Positions 33,416-43,505 of a stretch of DNA of 64,000 bases are shown here, piece by piece. The stretch spans positions 930,001 through 994,000 of the forward strand of contig JAGMUV010000026.1 of the NCBI GenBank assembly GCA_020744425.1, written 5' to 3'. The notes under the pieces were generated by a model that was not told the DNA's origin, did not search any database, and saw only the letters and a list, made by a program, of their open reading frames with translations. Positions within the stretch are counted from its first letter, which is position 1; every line of letters begins with the position of its first letter. Position numbers and translations under genes: made by a program. The stretch comes from Dactylonectria macrodidyma (taxonomy: Eukaryota; Ascomycota; Sordariomycetes; Hypocreales; Nectriaceae).

Positions 33416-34305
33416 CCATACCATGGGGCAAGGGCATCACAGTAGTTACACCCCTCAACAGCACCAGATGGTGCCTGAACATGGATGCCGTCTTGGCCTT
33501 CCAGAGGCACTACCAGAAGCCAGTCCGGATATTTCTACCCCAGTACCGTTGGAGTAAACCTAGTACATTACCGGTAACGGAGGAAGAAGCTACGCTCATG
33601 GCCAGCGTCGGGGATGACAGCAAGATCTGTGTACCAGCCACATTCATGTTCGTGCCTGGTATACCGGTTGTGGTGACCATGAATATAAACCCAGGCCTCA
33701 AGCTCGTGAATGGCGCCAAGTACACAGCGCTAGAAGTTATACCAGACACCAAAAGATTCCCAGGGTATCAACTCGCCCCGAACATCATCCTCCACTTTGG
33801 ACCACCTGCCGGCATCATCCTGTCGTCCGAGTCAACCAAGAAGTTCGAATTTGATGAAATGCCACCAGGCACAATCCTGCTTACTCCAACGAGTGCGCAA
33901 ATACCAATCGAAAAGAAGAAGAGGGTCAAGAAGAGGCCTTGGCAGAGGCATAATGTGAGCCGCCGAGGACTTCCCTGCACTGCGGCATTCGCATGCACCG
34001 ATTACAAAATCCAAGGCGAAACCCTCCTCCAGATTGCGCTGGAGCTGCGAGGAACCGGGACAAAGCTGAATACCAAGACTGGACAACTCGAGCCAGGAAA
34101 GTGCGATCCATATAGTCTGTATGTGCAGCTATCGCGGTGCAAATCGCTTGATGGCATTATGTTGCTGTCAAAGGCACGGGTGCAGGACATAGTCGGGAAT
34201 AAAATACCACAGGAAATCTTTGATGGCGAGGCTAGGCTGGAACTGTTGTGCGAGGGGGGCATTCCGGACCAACAGGAGGTGCAGTTGCGCTTCCGAATCG
34301 GGTAA
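33416..34305 (+). pseudogene. Pif1-like helicase C-terminal fragment
   Basis: From about 33416: IPWGKGITVVTPLNSTRWCL...LAFQRHYQKPVRIFLPQYRWS, then the SF1B C-terminal lobe with AFACTDYKIQGETL (motif V) and YSLYVQLSRCKSLDGIMLL (motif VI). No Walker A or B is present, so this is the 3' third of the gene. The frame extends upstream to 33007 only as antisense of the hAT core. Same general family as the fragment at 15160-15864, but non-overlapping with it. Confidence 0.75.
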
Positions 34306-34402
34306 TTTTGCCAGGGGGGGGGCCAAATTTCGGGGGTGAAAAATCCCAGAGCTTAAGAAGACCTTTCGTACCGAAAGGCAAACGCCCTTCGGGCTGAATG
34401 AT

Positions 34403-34462
34403 AAGGGACGGTCTGGGCATCAAGCTACGATAGATAGGTGGCCAGCAGGATGTGGCTGACGC
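34403..34462. repeat. 60-bp repeat, inverted copy at 37421-37480
   Basis: GGGACGGTCTGGGCATCAAG...GATAGATAGGTGGCCAGC is found in inverse at 37421-37480 with a few mismatches. It adjoins a Helitron-type ACGCCCTTCGGGCTGAAT motif (34383-34399), so it may be part of a Helitron 5' region. Confidence 0.7.
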
Positions 34463-34551
34463 CTTCCGAGGTCGGATTCCAGGCCGGCCATAGATTTTTA
34501 GGTGATAGAAATGGAATAGCGTATGACCAAGGGTCTCGAATTGAGTCAGGG

Positions 34552-34879
34552 CAGCGCTCTTAATAGTCCAGACCATTTGGACTATTAGTCCAGACTGCAG
34601 ATCAGGGCAGGGAATACGGACGCCCGGCGTGGACGCTAAGAACCCTAGGTTGTTAGCATGGTGTTACAAAACCAGGGTACCCATGATTGTTGCTGTGTCA
34701 ACCATTTTGTTTTGGATATTTCTGATCAATTTACTGGTGCGATCCAGATCAACACGGCTCGTTCAAAGGGACGCATCATCCTAGTTGTCAATCCACGAAC
34801 GCCCGTCGTGGATTGATTATTGATCTTGGATTGCAGTCTGGACTAATAGTCCAAACGGTCTGGACTATTAAGAGCGCTG
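34552..34879. mobile_element. hAT-type MITE
   Basis: 328 bp. Inverted ends of about 50 bp: both start CAGCGCTCTTAATAGTCCAG and continue ACC-TTTGGACTATTAGTCC with one mismatch. The flanks are a perfect 8-bp direct repeat AGTCAGGG (34544-34551, 34880-34887), the size made by hAT transposases. No coding capacity. The TIR does not match the hAT at 50743-53506. Confidence 0.88.
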
Positions 34880-35046
34880 AGTCAGGGTCTCAGACCTCGT
34901 AACTGCAACAAGGAGTAGCATACAACAACCCGAATTTGAAGCTATCACAACGCCGTAATACATACAGTCATAATGCACCCTTATATCAGAGGTATTATAG
35001 TAAAATACTTCGAACACCCGTCAAGTTGCCAAGGCAAGGGACTTAA

Positions 35047-36803
35047 CGGCTGAATATCCAGCCCGAAGGGTAATACCGTATACCTGCTATTAAACTCTCC
35101 TGGGGGAACCCCCTAGATCCCCCTTTCGACTGCGGCGGTAAAACCACTTCAAACCTGTAGTAAGGGAGTTGACTCATAGTCATAGGGATCCCCCTACCGC
35201 TTCCTGACAGGCCCAATCAACATGGGCGCGGTATTTATACTGAGCGCCACGTACCTGTAGAACCTTCACGTGTACGTGAACCCTAGCAATCAGCATCTCC
35301 TCAACCATCGTTAGATCAGGTAGATTGTCGGGGACTTCCCCAAAGTCAAGGTTATTCGCAGCGCTAAAGAAGCAGGGCTCGTTAGGGGCTCTTTCCCCGC
35401 CCCGACCAATGCAGCGGCTGCAGCTTTTCGAGATATTTCTCTTCATATCGAACCAACGCTCCTGGCAGCGAATGCAACTATGCATCTTGTCGTCAGTCAG
35501 GGCAGTATAGAACTCCCGCACAAGGGCCTGATCCTCCTCACTAAGGGCAGGCAAGTTCAGGTCCGCTGTAAAAGGTGGATCGACTATCTGATCAAACTGT
35601 CGCTCTTGAGCATGTGCGCCTTGACGTGTATAGCGGCCGCGACGATGACCCTGTGGCAGTAATGAAGGAGTGGTAGGGAACGATTCCCGTGGTATAGGCG
35701 TGCCTAGCACAACAGGAGCCGTTGGAAGAGTGCCTTGAGGAATTGGCGTTTGAGGAATCGGCGTGCCCAGAACTACTGTTGGCAGGCTAAGGGTAGGAGG
35801 GATAGGGGAAGGTCCCTCTACCGCGCTTGGGGTAGATGGACCTAGGAGAGGTCTAGGCAGTCCCTGGAGTACCGGCGCCAGGCCACCGAATAAAGCAGGC
35901 ATGGCAGGAGGCTGTGAGCCGTTTACAGACGCGGGCGTTGGCGCAGTCCGCCTTGGAGGCGTCAATTTAGCCAGCGAATCGGTCCTCTTCGTGGCTCTGC
36001 GTGGCGATAGCCTTGAGGCGATATTCCGCATGGCGGCAACGGCGGCTCGGGATTCGGTTACCCGTTCCTTTTGGCGTGCCCTACAGCTACTACACTGTCC
36101 TGTAAACTTCGTAGGGTCCTTGACGCTGCGAAATTCGACTTCGGGCAGGTCTTGCTTGCAGGTACGGCAGTTCCGAACTGCCTGGGGTATATCGTCCTCC
36201 ATCTGGCCGTATATCTATCCACCTCTTATCCACCTAGACTGCTGAATATCGCTCGGGCAGGGAGACTTTGCCCTGTGCAAGTGAGTTGTCTGACAGCCCA
36301 GAAGTTCAATGCCGTGATAGTTCTCGATAGGGAGGTTGTCTTTAAGGTGGTTAGATTAGGTCTGATTGATCAGGAAAGGAGGATACTGCACTGTTTGCCC
36401 GGAGGCAGGATGACCGGGGAATGTCGAGGGGTGGGTCGGCTACGGAGGTGATATGTGAGCCTAGATACCGTTAGCAACTTGATGGATTTGGTAGATTGGA
36501 CGGGAAAGGGAAGCAGCCGCCGGCGGTGTCCAGGGCACAGGGCTTGTTCGGCCAGAATCTTGCTTAGAAACCCAACAAATCGATTGCATTGAAGAAAAGA
36601 GCCTGAAAGCTCTTGGAGAGCTTGCCAAGCTAGCTAGTTACCTAGTCAACACTCAGGGGTTTGTGTCAAGGCCTCCATTTAGTGGCGTCATTTCAGCAGC
36701 CGACCAATTCCAGCACGAGTTGAGCACAGGCCAGGCCAATTAGCCAATCAGAGGAGGTTTTATGCTCTTCTTTCTGACTGAGTAAAACGCCCTTCGGGCT
36801 GAA
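35047..36803 (-). mobile_element. Helitron 2, deleted
   Basis: Minus-strand element carrying the N-terminal part of a RepHel gene between two Helitron-type inverted motifs: TTCAGCCCGAAGGGCGTTTT (minus strand, 36784-36803) and the 3' counterpart CCCTTCGGGCTGGATATTCA (35051-35070). These parallel the CAGTCCGAAGGAC motifs of the intact Helitron. About 3.5 kb of coding sequence is missing, so it is a non-autonomous derivative. Exact termini are not fixed. Confidence 0.6.
35180..36202 (-). pseudogene. Helitron RepHel N-terminal fragment
   Basis: ATG at 36202. The N-terminal finger CRTCKQDLPEVEF...CSSCRARQ and the second cluster CIRCQERWFDMKRN...CSRCIG align with the intact Helitron protein, as does NLDFGEVPDNLPDLTMVEEMLIARVHVHVKVLQVRGAQYKYRAH. 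It then runs into unrelated sequence and stops after 340 codons. HUH, two-tyrosine and helicase regions are absent. Between the fingers it has repeated LGTPIP(Q/R) units, also seen in the intact protein as LGTPI. Confidence 0.85.
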
Positions 36804-37077
36804 TAATTAATACATATATCTATTATCCTATTTAAGGTCACTATGCTAGCTCATTGTCACTTAGATCAGTTGTCCCTCTGCTTCCCAGTAGCTGTATTGC
36901 TGTTATCTGACATTGACAGTTAAAACCTACTATTCCTGATCCTTTCTCATGATCTTCCTCGACCTCAGAGACATCCGATTCCTTCGTAGGGCTTAATTTT
37001 GCGGGTGAACAGGGCATCCATAGTGATAGTTGATAGAAAATGGGTAGATGAAGTGATCAGAAGGGTATGAGTGGATG
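36203..37077. other. No gene apart from the Helitron 5' region
   Basis: Contains the upstream part of the deleted Helitron and about 270 bp of unassigned sequence before the solo LTR at 37083. Confidence 0.45.
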
Positions 37078-37082
37078 GGCAT

Positions 37083-37277
37083 TGTCACGGGCCAGATGAG
37101 ATCAACTCAAGAGGTAATGCCACTGTATTGCGAGAATACTACGATGAAGAGGAAAGAGGGAAAGCGGGCAGGCGCGTAGACGCGTAGACGCGTTGATAGT
37201 CCCTGTGGCCTGCCCCGTGCGTCCTAGTTACGTATCGACCCCACCCTGGGTCCAGCACTCCGGACGCTCCCGTCACA
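37083..37277. mobile_element. Solo LTR, family C (copy 2)
   Basis: 195 bp, two mismatches to 21323-21517 and in the same orientation, with perfect duplication GGCAT at 37078-37082 and 37278-37282. Confidence 0.92.
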
Positions 37278-37282
37278 GGCAT

Positions 37283-37712
37283 CGCTGTTTATTATATATA
37301 CGGCTCTGTGTTCTTGTTATGTTATTGTCTTTCTGCCTAGGCGTTGTCTGAGACAACATACCATTGTTGATTCAGTGTAATTTCCTATGTATCCGCCATC
37401 GCATGTCTCAGGGTTTCTGTGGCGTTAGCCACATCCAGCTGGCCACCTATCTATCGTAACTTGATGCCCAGACCGTCCCTTTAATACTAAGCCCGGCTGC
37501 GATCAGAAGGCCCTATTCACCTACTGTTTAATAGGAATAATAGGGGAAGATGGGCAGAGCAGCTGGGCTAAGAGCAGAGTGAGGCAGAAGTGAGCGGCGG
37601 CATGCAGCCGGCACTGCTGCGAGGACGAAGGAGATGCTTAGCGGCACAGCGGGGACGGTCAACACCTTATTTGGCCTGGCCTAGACCTAATGAGTAGACC
37701 CCAAAACTCCAG
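37283..37712. other. 3' flank of the ammonium permease
   Basis: Holds the second arm of the 60-bp inverted repeat (37421-37480) and probably the permease 3' UTR. No gene. Confidence 0.5.
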
Positions 37713-39364
37713 CTAGGTAGCGTGGCTCGACTCCCCATTCTTCGGCGGCTCCTTCTCCGCTGTGACCTGGGCCTTCTTGATGCCGCCCAGGCCCAGCTCG
37801 TCCTTATTTGTCTCAGTCGTGTGGACCAACTCGCCCTGGATGTGTCCTTGCTCGGGATCGTGGCCCTCGCACGGTCCGAAAACGTACGCCGCCTCGCCAT
37901 GGATGGCGTCGTCGCCGAGGACTAGTTGCTCCTCACTCATGCGCAGCGGGATGCGCAGCACGTACTTGATGAACAGCAAAATGAGCGACGTCCACACCAG
38001 GTTCCAGCCGATAACGAAGCAAGCGCCAGCCATCTGGTAACCGAGCTGGATGCCGTTGCCAGCAACGGCTCCCCCGGGGTTGGTTAGACCGAAGGCGGCG
38101 CAGCCGTCTTTGGTCGCCCAGAGGCCGGTGCCGAAGCCACCAATGAAACCGGCGGCCATGTGCGTGTGCATGACTCCGAGGGTATCGTCGAAATGACGCT
38201 CAAAGGCCGGGAACTTCTTGGCAGCAATGTTCATGGTGAACCATGGAATAGAGCCAGAACCCACGCCGAGCAGGATGGCGCCCCAGCCGGCAACAACACC
38301 AGCAGCGGGCGTGATGGCAACTAGGCCGGCGATCATGCCCTGGACCGCACCAATGACGGATGGTTTTTTGAAGTAGAGCATATCGCAGACGGTCCAGGTC
38401 AGGAGAGAGACAGCAGTGCACAAGTTCGTGTTCAGGACGGCAACACCGGCGTCAGCGCTGGCGGTATACGGAGCACCACCGTTGAAGCCGTTCCAGCCGA
38501 TCCAGAGGATGCCAGCACCAATGAGTGTGGTCAAGATGTTATTTGGTCGGGCGTCCTCGCGGTCCTTGTCTAATCGCGGGCCGATCCAGTAACTCCCAAT
38601 GAAACCAGCCGTTCCGCTCGAGAGGTGAATCACATAGCCACCGGAGTAGTCGATGACGCCAAGGTCGAAGAGGAAGCCTCCACCCCAGAGGGAAAACGCA
38701 CCGACGGTGTAGGAGAGCGTCAGCCACAGCGGGACGAAGAGCATCCAAGCATAAAAGTTCATGCGTCCGAGGAAGGCGCCGGCCATGATGACCAGGGTAA
38801 TTGCCGCGAAGACGAACTGGAAATAGACCATGGTCGCCAGGGGGAACTGCTGGCCAACGCCGATGGCGGGGAGGTACGACTGCATGAGCATCGTGTCGAT
38901 ACCCAGGACATTGTTCGGCGTGCCGACGAAGGGGAGCATTTTCTTGCCGAACGCGGCCTTGTACGCCCACAGTACCCAACATATGAGGACGGCGGCGAAA
39001 GCATAGAGGGCCATGAAAGCGCTATTGATGGCCCATTTCTTCTTCATGATGCCAGCGTATAGTACCATGAGGCCAGGAACAGACTGCAGAGCGACGAGAG
39101 ACGCCGCGGTGAGCTGCCACGCATTGTCACCTGTCGATCAAGGAGTCAGCCAGAGTGAGCACGAAAGGCGAATGGTACCCGTTGTATATGTAATGGATCG
39201 CCATTTCACGTGCACCAAAGTGGGAGGTGTAGAAGCAGCGTCAAACACAGCACGCCATCCTCAGTTGCATTGGGGCGCGACAAGAGCTTGAACAGTATTC
39301 GCTTACCGCTTCCGATACCAGACGATGTGTCTGGCGTCCACCACATGGTCGAATTATCGGACAT
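37713..39364 (-). CDS. mep: Ammonium permease (Amt/Mep family)
   Basis: Two exons: 39364-39307 (MSDNSTMWWTPDTSS) and 39130-37713, separated by a 176-bp intron, giving 491 residues, the usual Mep length. Exon 2 begins GDNAWQLTAASLVALQSVPG. The pore twin histidines are present: YVIHLSSGTAGF (about residue 188) and MHTHMAAGF (about 343). About 11 hydrophobic helices precede a polar cytosolic tail of about 70 residues. It imports ammonium across the plasma membrane as a nitrogen source. Fungal Mep genes are commonly controlled by the GATA factor AreA/Nit2, and GATA sites are visible upstream. No damage is seen; it is an intact host gene. Which Mep paralogue it is cannot be told from the sequence alone. 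Confidence 0.95.
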
Positions 39365-40024
39365 GCTCGGTCGTCTCGAGTATTATGCAGTGGAAGGATT
39401 AAAAGGAGAAAGGAAACCACGGCGTCGACTCTTGACTCTTACAACTAGAAGCCTTCACGATAAGGGCGTCGAAGCTTGGGCTAGGGCGTAAAGAGAAAGA
39501 CAGCTTAAGCTGGGGCAGAATGTGGGGGGGGAGGTCAACAATAAATAGGGACCTGGCTACCCTTTAAATGGGTCAGGGTGCATGCAAGAAGAAGCAGGGG
39601 TAGCTTAGGAGACCTAGAGAACGCATGCAAGCGACGCTAATTACAATAACTAGAGGCAGCTCGAGATGATATCGAGGCGCCAACTCAAGCAAGAATGGTG
39701 GTTCCTAAGTGAGCGTGGATTGGTACAGGTCGGCCGGGGTAAGAAGAGACGTACATCGAGCTGCCAAGTCTCTCACGTGTAATACAAGCGTCCATATCAG
39801 AGGATGCTATCAAGAAGATTAGGATGGTGTGGCGGTCGGCGCTACCGCGAGCGATACCTCATAATCGATCAGGTAATTCCAGCTTGTCATCGAGCCGTTT
39901 GCCTTATCTTCTGAAGCCTCTCTTTAACCGAAGAAAATCAGCTCTGGTCGGTCATCATGACACGCTGAATGCATTTGAGAGAGCTCAAGACTCAGTTGCG
40001 CCACGCGGCAGATTGCTGCGACAA
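39365..40024. promoter_or_regulatory. Ammonium permease upstream region with GATA sites
   Basis: Contains CGATAA at 39458-39463 and TTATCT (AGATAA on the minus strand) at 39904-39909, matching the HGATAR site of AreA-type factors. Their use is inferred from the regulation known for this gene family. No coding sequence. Confidence 0.4.
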
Positions 40025-40029
40025 GCTGG

Positions 40030-40302
40030 TGTCAAGCTCCGGAGACCTTCGCTTACTGTTGGAAGATATCAAGGGCAAGGATCACAACCATCGTGAATAG
40101 CTTCACGGTCAGCGTGAATGCTACACCATCACTAACGACAGGCAACAGCCTGGTGCCTATGAGATCGGCAGACTGAACACAGGTATAAGAGACCGACTTT
40201 CGTCGCTCCATTTAGATAGGGGGGGAGCCCAGGCTTTTAGTCCTCAATCTACACTGATCTTTTGTTCAATGTCTGCATTTGTGTATCGGTGCTAGGTTGA
40301 CA
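40030..40302 (+). mobile_element. Solo LTR, family A (copy 2)
   Basis: 273 bp, TGTCAAGCTCCGG...GCTAGGTTGACA, with perfect duplication GCTGG at 40025-40029 and 40303-40307. Inverse of 1709-1955 with about 26 extra bases. Internal hairpin GTGAATAGCTTCAC and TATAAGAGACCGAC promoter-like sequence. Confidence 0.88.
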
Positions 40303-40307
40303 GCTGG

Positions 40308-41622
40308 AATGCTGCTAGCATGTGCTTGATTGCTTTGTGTTGCTGATGGCGGAATGGAGTGATTCCTGCTGTGCATTGTTCAGAGAGGGCTCTCGCCGTT
40401 CTCGGATGCGGCAAGCGGTACACATACATCATGATGCATTGTCGCTGACCATTGAATCGCGCCAAGTTCTTGGCTCTGGGGAAGCGAGCGGCTTGACAAA
40501 AGCGTAGCGCTGCTAGCCTCGCTCCCAGCTGATCTTTTGTGGGCCATTTGCCGGTTCTCCAGTGTCAGCATTTAGAGAGCATCGCCTTTAGCTATCGGGG
40601 ACAGAAAAGGTAGATATCCTCATCGCCATTGGCATCTATTTCAGGTGTACATTCAGACACGCCCAAACACGACTCGTATTGCGGGGGGTTAGAGTTTGAT
40701 TATCTGAAGGCTCTGGTTATCGGGCACCGCCCGCTTGGTTGTTCGTCACAGCCTGACCGATGCCAAGGCTGGACCAATGGTATCTACCTTTCTTATCTGT
40801 GGCTGTTGGCGTTCGTCTACACAGTATGCTTTTATTGTGATCCAACTGTCACTGAGGTGGCGACGACACTCAATAGCGCCCACGTTCCCCAAGTTTCTCG
40901 AGGACGGCTATCAGCACCCCCCCCCCCCCCCCCCCCCCCGTTTGCCACCTTGACGCTCTTACTATGTACTCGGTAGTAGCCTTTCCATTCTTCTAGTCGG
41001 CGTTAGCCCTCACTAGCTTCCGCCCCTCATTACCTATTATTGGGACTCAAAGCGCTACCTACCAAGCCAAAACTTTCGGAGGCATAACTCTGCTGAGCAG
41101 CGTTCGAAGGAACCCGATCTCCTCCGGTGCGAGTACTACGCGGTGGCATCGGCATGTTGCGGGCATCACCTAGATGTGACGTGGAGGACGAGGGTGTGAG
41201 CAACGCCATCTCGAGGCTTCACTCTGTTGGAATGAGGATGGAAATGAGGCAAGGATCACGATGAGAGTGAACGACCACAACTAGTATCAGGCAGCAGCCT
41301 GCTGCCTATGATATTGGCAGATTGGACATAGGTATAAGAGACCGACCTTCGTCACTCTCTTAGATAGAAGAAGTAGCTCAATTCAATGTTTTCTGGCCAC
41401 ATCCTATGTTGCATCCCCTAGACTCGTGAGACACTCTGACGTATGAATGAATGAATGAAATTTATTCCGCCCGGGGAGGGGGAGGAACCCCATACAGTGG
41501 GGGGGCATTTAATATCTGCCCACCTTCAGGTACCGGACCAGCTGGTCTAGCCTGATCGAGCCTTTGTTATGTGGCCGCTTTTACAATGCGATTTTCCCCC
41601 TCTCAACACAACACACATCACA
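40308..41622. other. Gene-free stretch with a C homopolymer
   Basis: Holds a run of 23 C at 40917-40939, a family A-related fragment at 41243-41370 and a short (AATG)n tract near 41444-41458. No gene. Confidence 0.55.
41243..41370 (+). repeat. Family A-related LTR fragment
   Basis: Close relative of 28922-29068: GAGGCAAGGATCACGATG, AGGCAGCAGCCTGCTGCCT, GGTATAAGAGACCGACCTTC. Boundaries unknown. Confidence 0.65.
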
Positions 41623-42010
41623 ATGCCGCGAGGCAAGGAGCTTTCGCCTCAATTTCGGGCCCGCCCTTGTGAGCTACGAAAGCAAGGCTATTCTTTCCGT
41701 CAGATTCATCGTATTTATCCAGAGACCCCTCTTAGTACAATTCGTTACACAATCAACGCCGAAGCCAAGCCCAAAGAGCACGCAAGCCTATCGCGACCCG
41801 GCCAGCCACGAAAGCTTACGGAAGAGCAACGCGATTAGATCTTCGATACGATTCAAAGCGACCTACACGTGACGATGCGAGACCTCCTCGATTCAGTCGA
41901 TAACGCCGTTAAATTGTGCTCTTTACGATACCTTTTACGAGAGATGGGTAAGAGGAAGTGGCTCCAGAAAAAACGGGTTGCTTTTGTCAATATAAAAATG
42001 GGTTACACCC
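41623..42010 (+). pseudogene. Tc1/mariner-type transposase N-terminus
   Basis: ATG at 41623 (MPRGKELSPQFRARPCELRK). Two helix-turn-helix regions typical of Tc1/mariner: SPQFRARPCELRKQGYSFRQ and, past an in-frame TAG at 41836, TMRDLLDSVDNAVKLCSLRYLL. It stops around GKRKWLQKKR, before any DDE catalytic residue. Thus it is 3' truncated and nonsense-mutated. The TAG is explicable as CAG changed to TAG. Confidence 0.75.
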
Positions 42011-42179
42011 CAGAAGACTGTTGAGACCATAATAGAGAAGAAAAATACTCAACAAAATGTACCATTACCTAAGGCTTTCGCCATTCAACATCGTTCCCAT
42101 GCCGCGTATACAGCCCCTGGTGTACCAGGAGCTGCACCCATGTCTTCACTACCACACCATCAATCTGATGTTGGAAAAG

Positions 42180-43505
42180 TCATCTCATGGGGCCGCTGCA
42201 ACCTGAGCAGTGAACCTCTGCCAAGAATGTAGACCAAGCTCCTTCCTTCCCCGAGTTCTTAATCTCTACCACGACCGTTCCCTCATCTAACTTCAGCGTC
42301 GCCTCGAACGGACTCGGTAGCGTCCTGTAAGGATTAGGTTCCCGCGCTGCCGTTTCGATCTGCTTGTCCTCACGCCCGGGCTCTAGTAACTGTGCCAATG
42401 ATCGGGATACGATGGCTTCTAAGATATCCATACCCTTTGACATCATGGCAAGTGCCTCCTGGCCATCCGTCTCCGCATCGGAGGAAGTGAGATCACCCTT
42501 GCAATTACTTCCGTCGACTCGCGTCCATTTCCCAGGGAGGGTGCCCTCACTGTCATGTAGTGTATTTTGAAGCCGTTCAAGAGTGTCCCGTATGAGGCAC
42601 CATGCATGAAACCACATGCCGCATATTGAACAGCCGATTGTGCGTCGATGTGGGTTAGCAGGGAGCTCGCATCTACAAATTGGCTGGGCAGACTATGTGG
42701 ATTAGTGGTGAGCTGATATAGTTTGCTTAGAGAGACACACCGTGAGTCGTTTCTGATGACAGTCAAATCTCTGTCGCCAAAAGAAATCAGAATTGAACTC
42801 GTCATCTGACGATTCCATCCATTGCTTCACGGATGCAGGCCCCTCGACGCACAGTACATTGATGACATCCACTAGATTGTGTTAGTAACTCATGTTGGAG
42901 CATTTATTTTGCATCACTCACTGTGGTTGGATGCTATAAGCTCATTGCGACCATGGTATGGCTGGCGTCCTCGGATGGATTTCTTGCCGTTGAACGTACC
43001 TGGCGGCAGTTCATCTGGCCAGTACATCCAGTAAACCCGAGCAAACACCCTATTCTCATCAGCTGCTCTAATTTCTAGGATGTAGGCGATCCAGAAGTGA
43101 CTCGATTCGCCGGTCGTCTGTTCCGAGTCTCGTGCATTATGCGCTTTCTTGAGAGTTGTTTCGTTGGCAACCAGAACGAAGTCTCCGCGCTCGAATTTCC
43201 TGTCCTTAACTACAACAAATTGTTAGTGCCTTGATAAAGGGAGTGGTCTGCGTGGTCGTACGGATAAAGCTATTGTATCGGCTCATTTTGTCCCATTGTT
43301 GGCGGGGTTCAACCGTGTAGTAGTCGATCAACTCGTCTCGCGCTAGAGTTTCTGAAAGTGAAAAAGGGCTTTGCTGAGCCTTCGCCTTCAGTGTCCCAGC
43401 AGGAGAGCGCTTGCGCTTGCGCTGGCGGTGACCATTTTTCTCTTGGGATGGCGATCCCACCAAGCCATTGGCGACGTGCCACTTTCCCTGGATATCGGCC
43501 GCCAT
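42180..43505 (-). CDS. BAH and PHD domain protein
   Basis: Four exons on the minus strand: 43505-43262, 43209-42922, 42871-42741, 42692-42180, with introns of 52, 50 and 48 bp; 391 residues with all splice phases consistent. The N-terminus has a basic stretch (RQRKRKRS). Exon 2 and the start of exon 3 make a BAH domain: GDFVLVANETT, FWIAYILEIRA, ARVYWMYWPDELPPGT, QPYHGRNELIASNHMDVINVL. Exon 4 begins with a PHD-like zinc-binding module (CRCELPANPHRRTIGCSICGMWFHAWC). Proteins with this pair read histone modifications; Neurospora EPR-1, an H3K27me3 reader, has it. A similar chromatin role is inferred, not shown. The start ATG is the last one before the conserved region; upstream in-frame codons exist. 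The C-terminus (HCSGCSG) may be altered by neighbouring repeats. No frame damage. Confidence 0.82.

Noticed and set aside
40917..40939. C homopolymer as a functional element
   Set aside because: A bare 23-base homopolymer with no context; more relevant as an assembly risk.
42443..42805. Alternative minus-strand open frame inside the BAH-PHD gene
   Set aside because: It results from reading through the 48-bp intron; the spliced model gives a continuous BAH-PHD protein with consistent phases.
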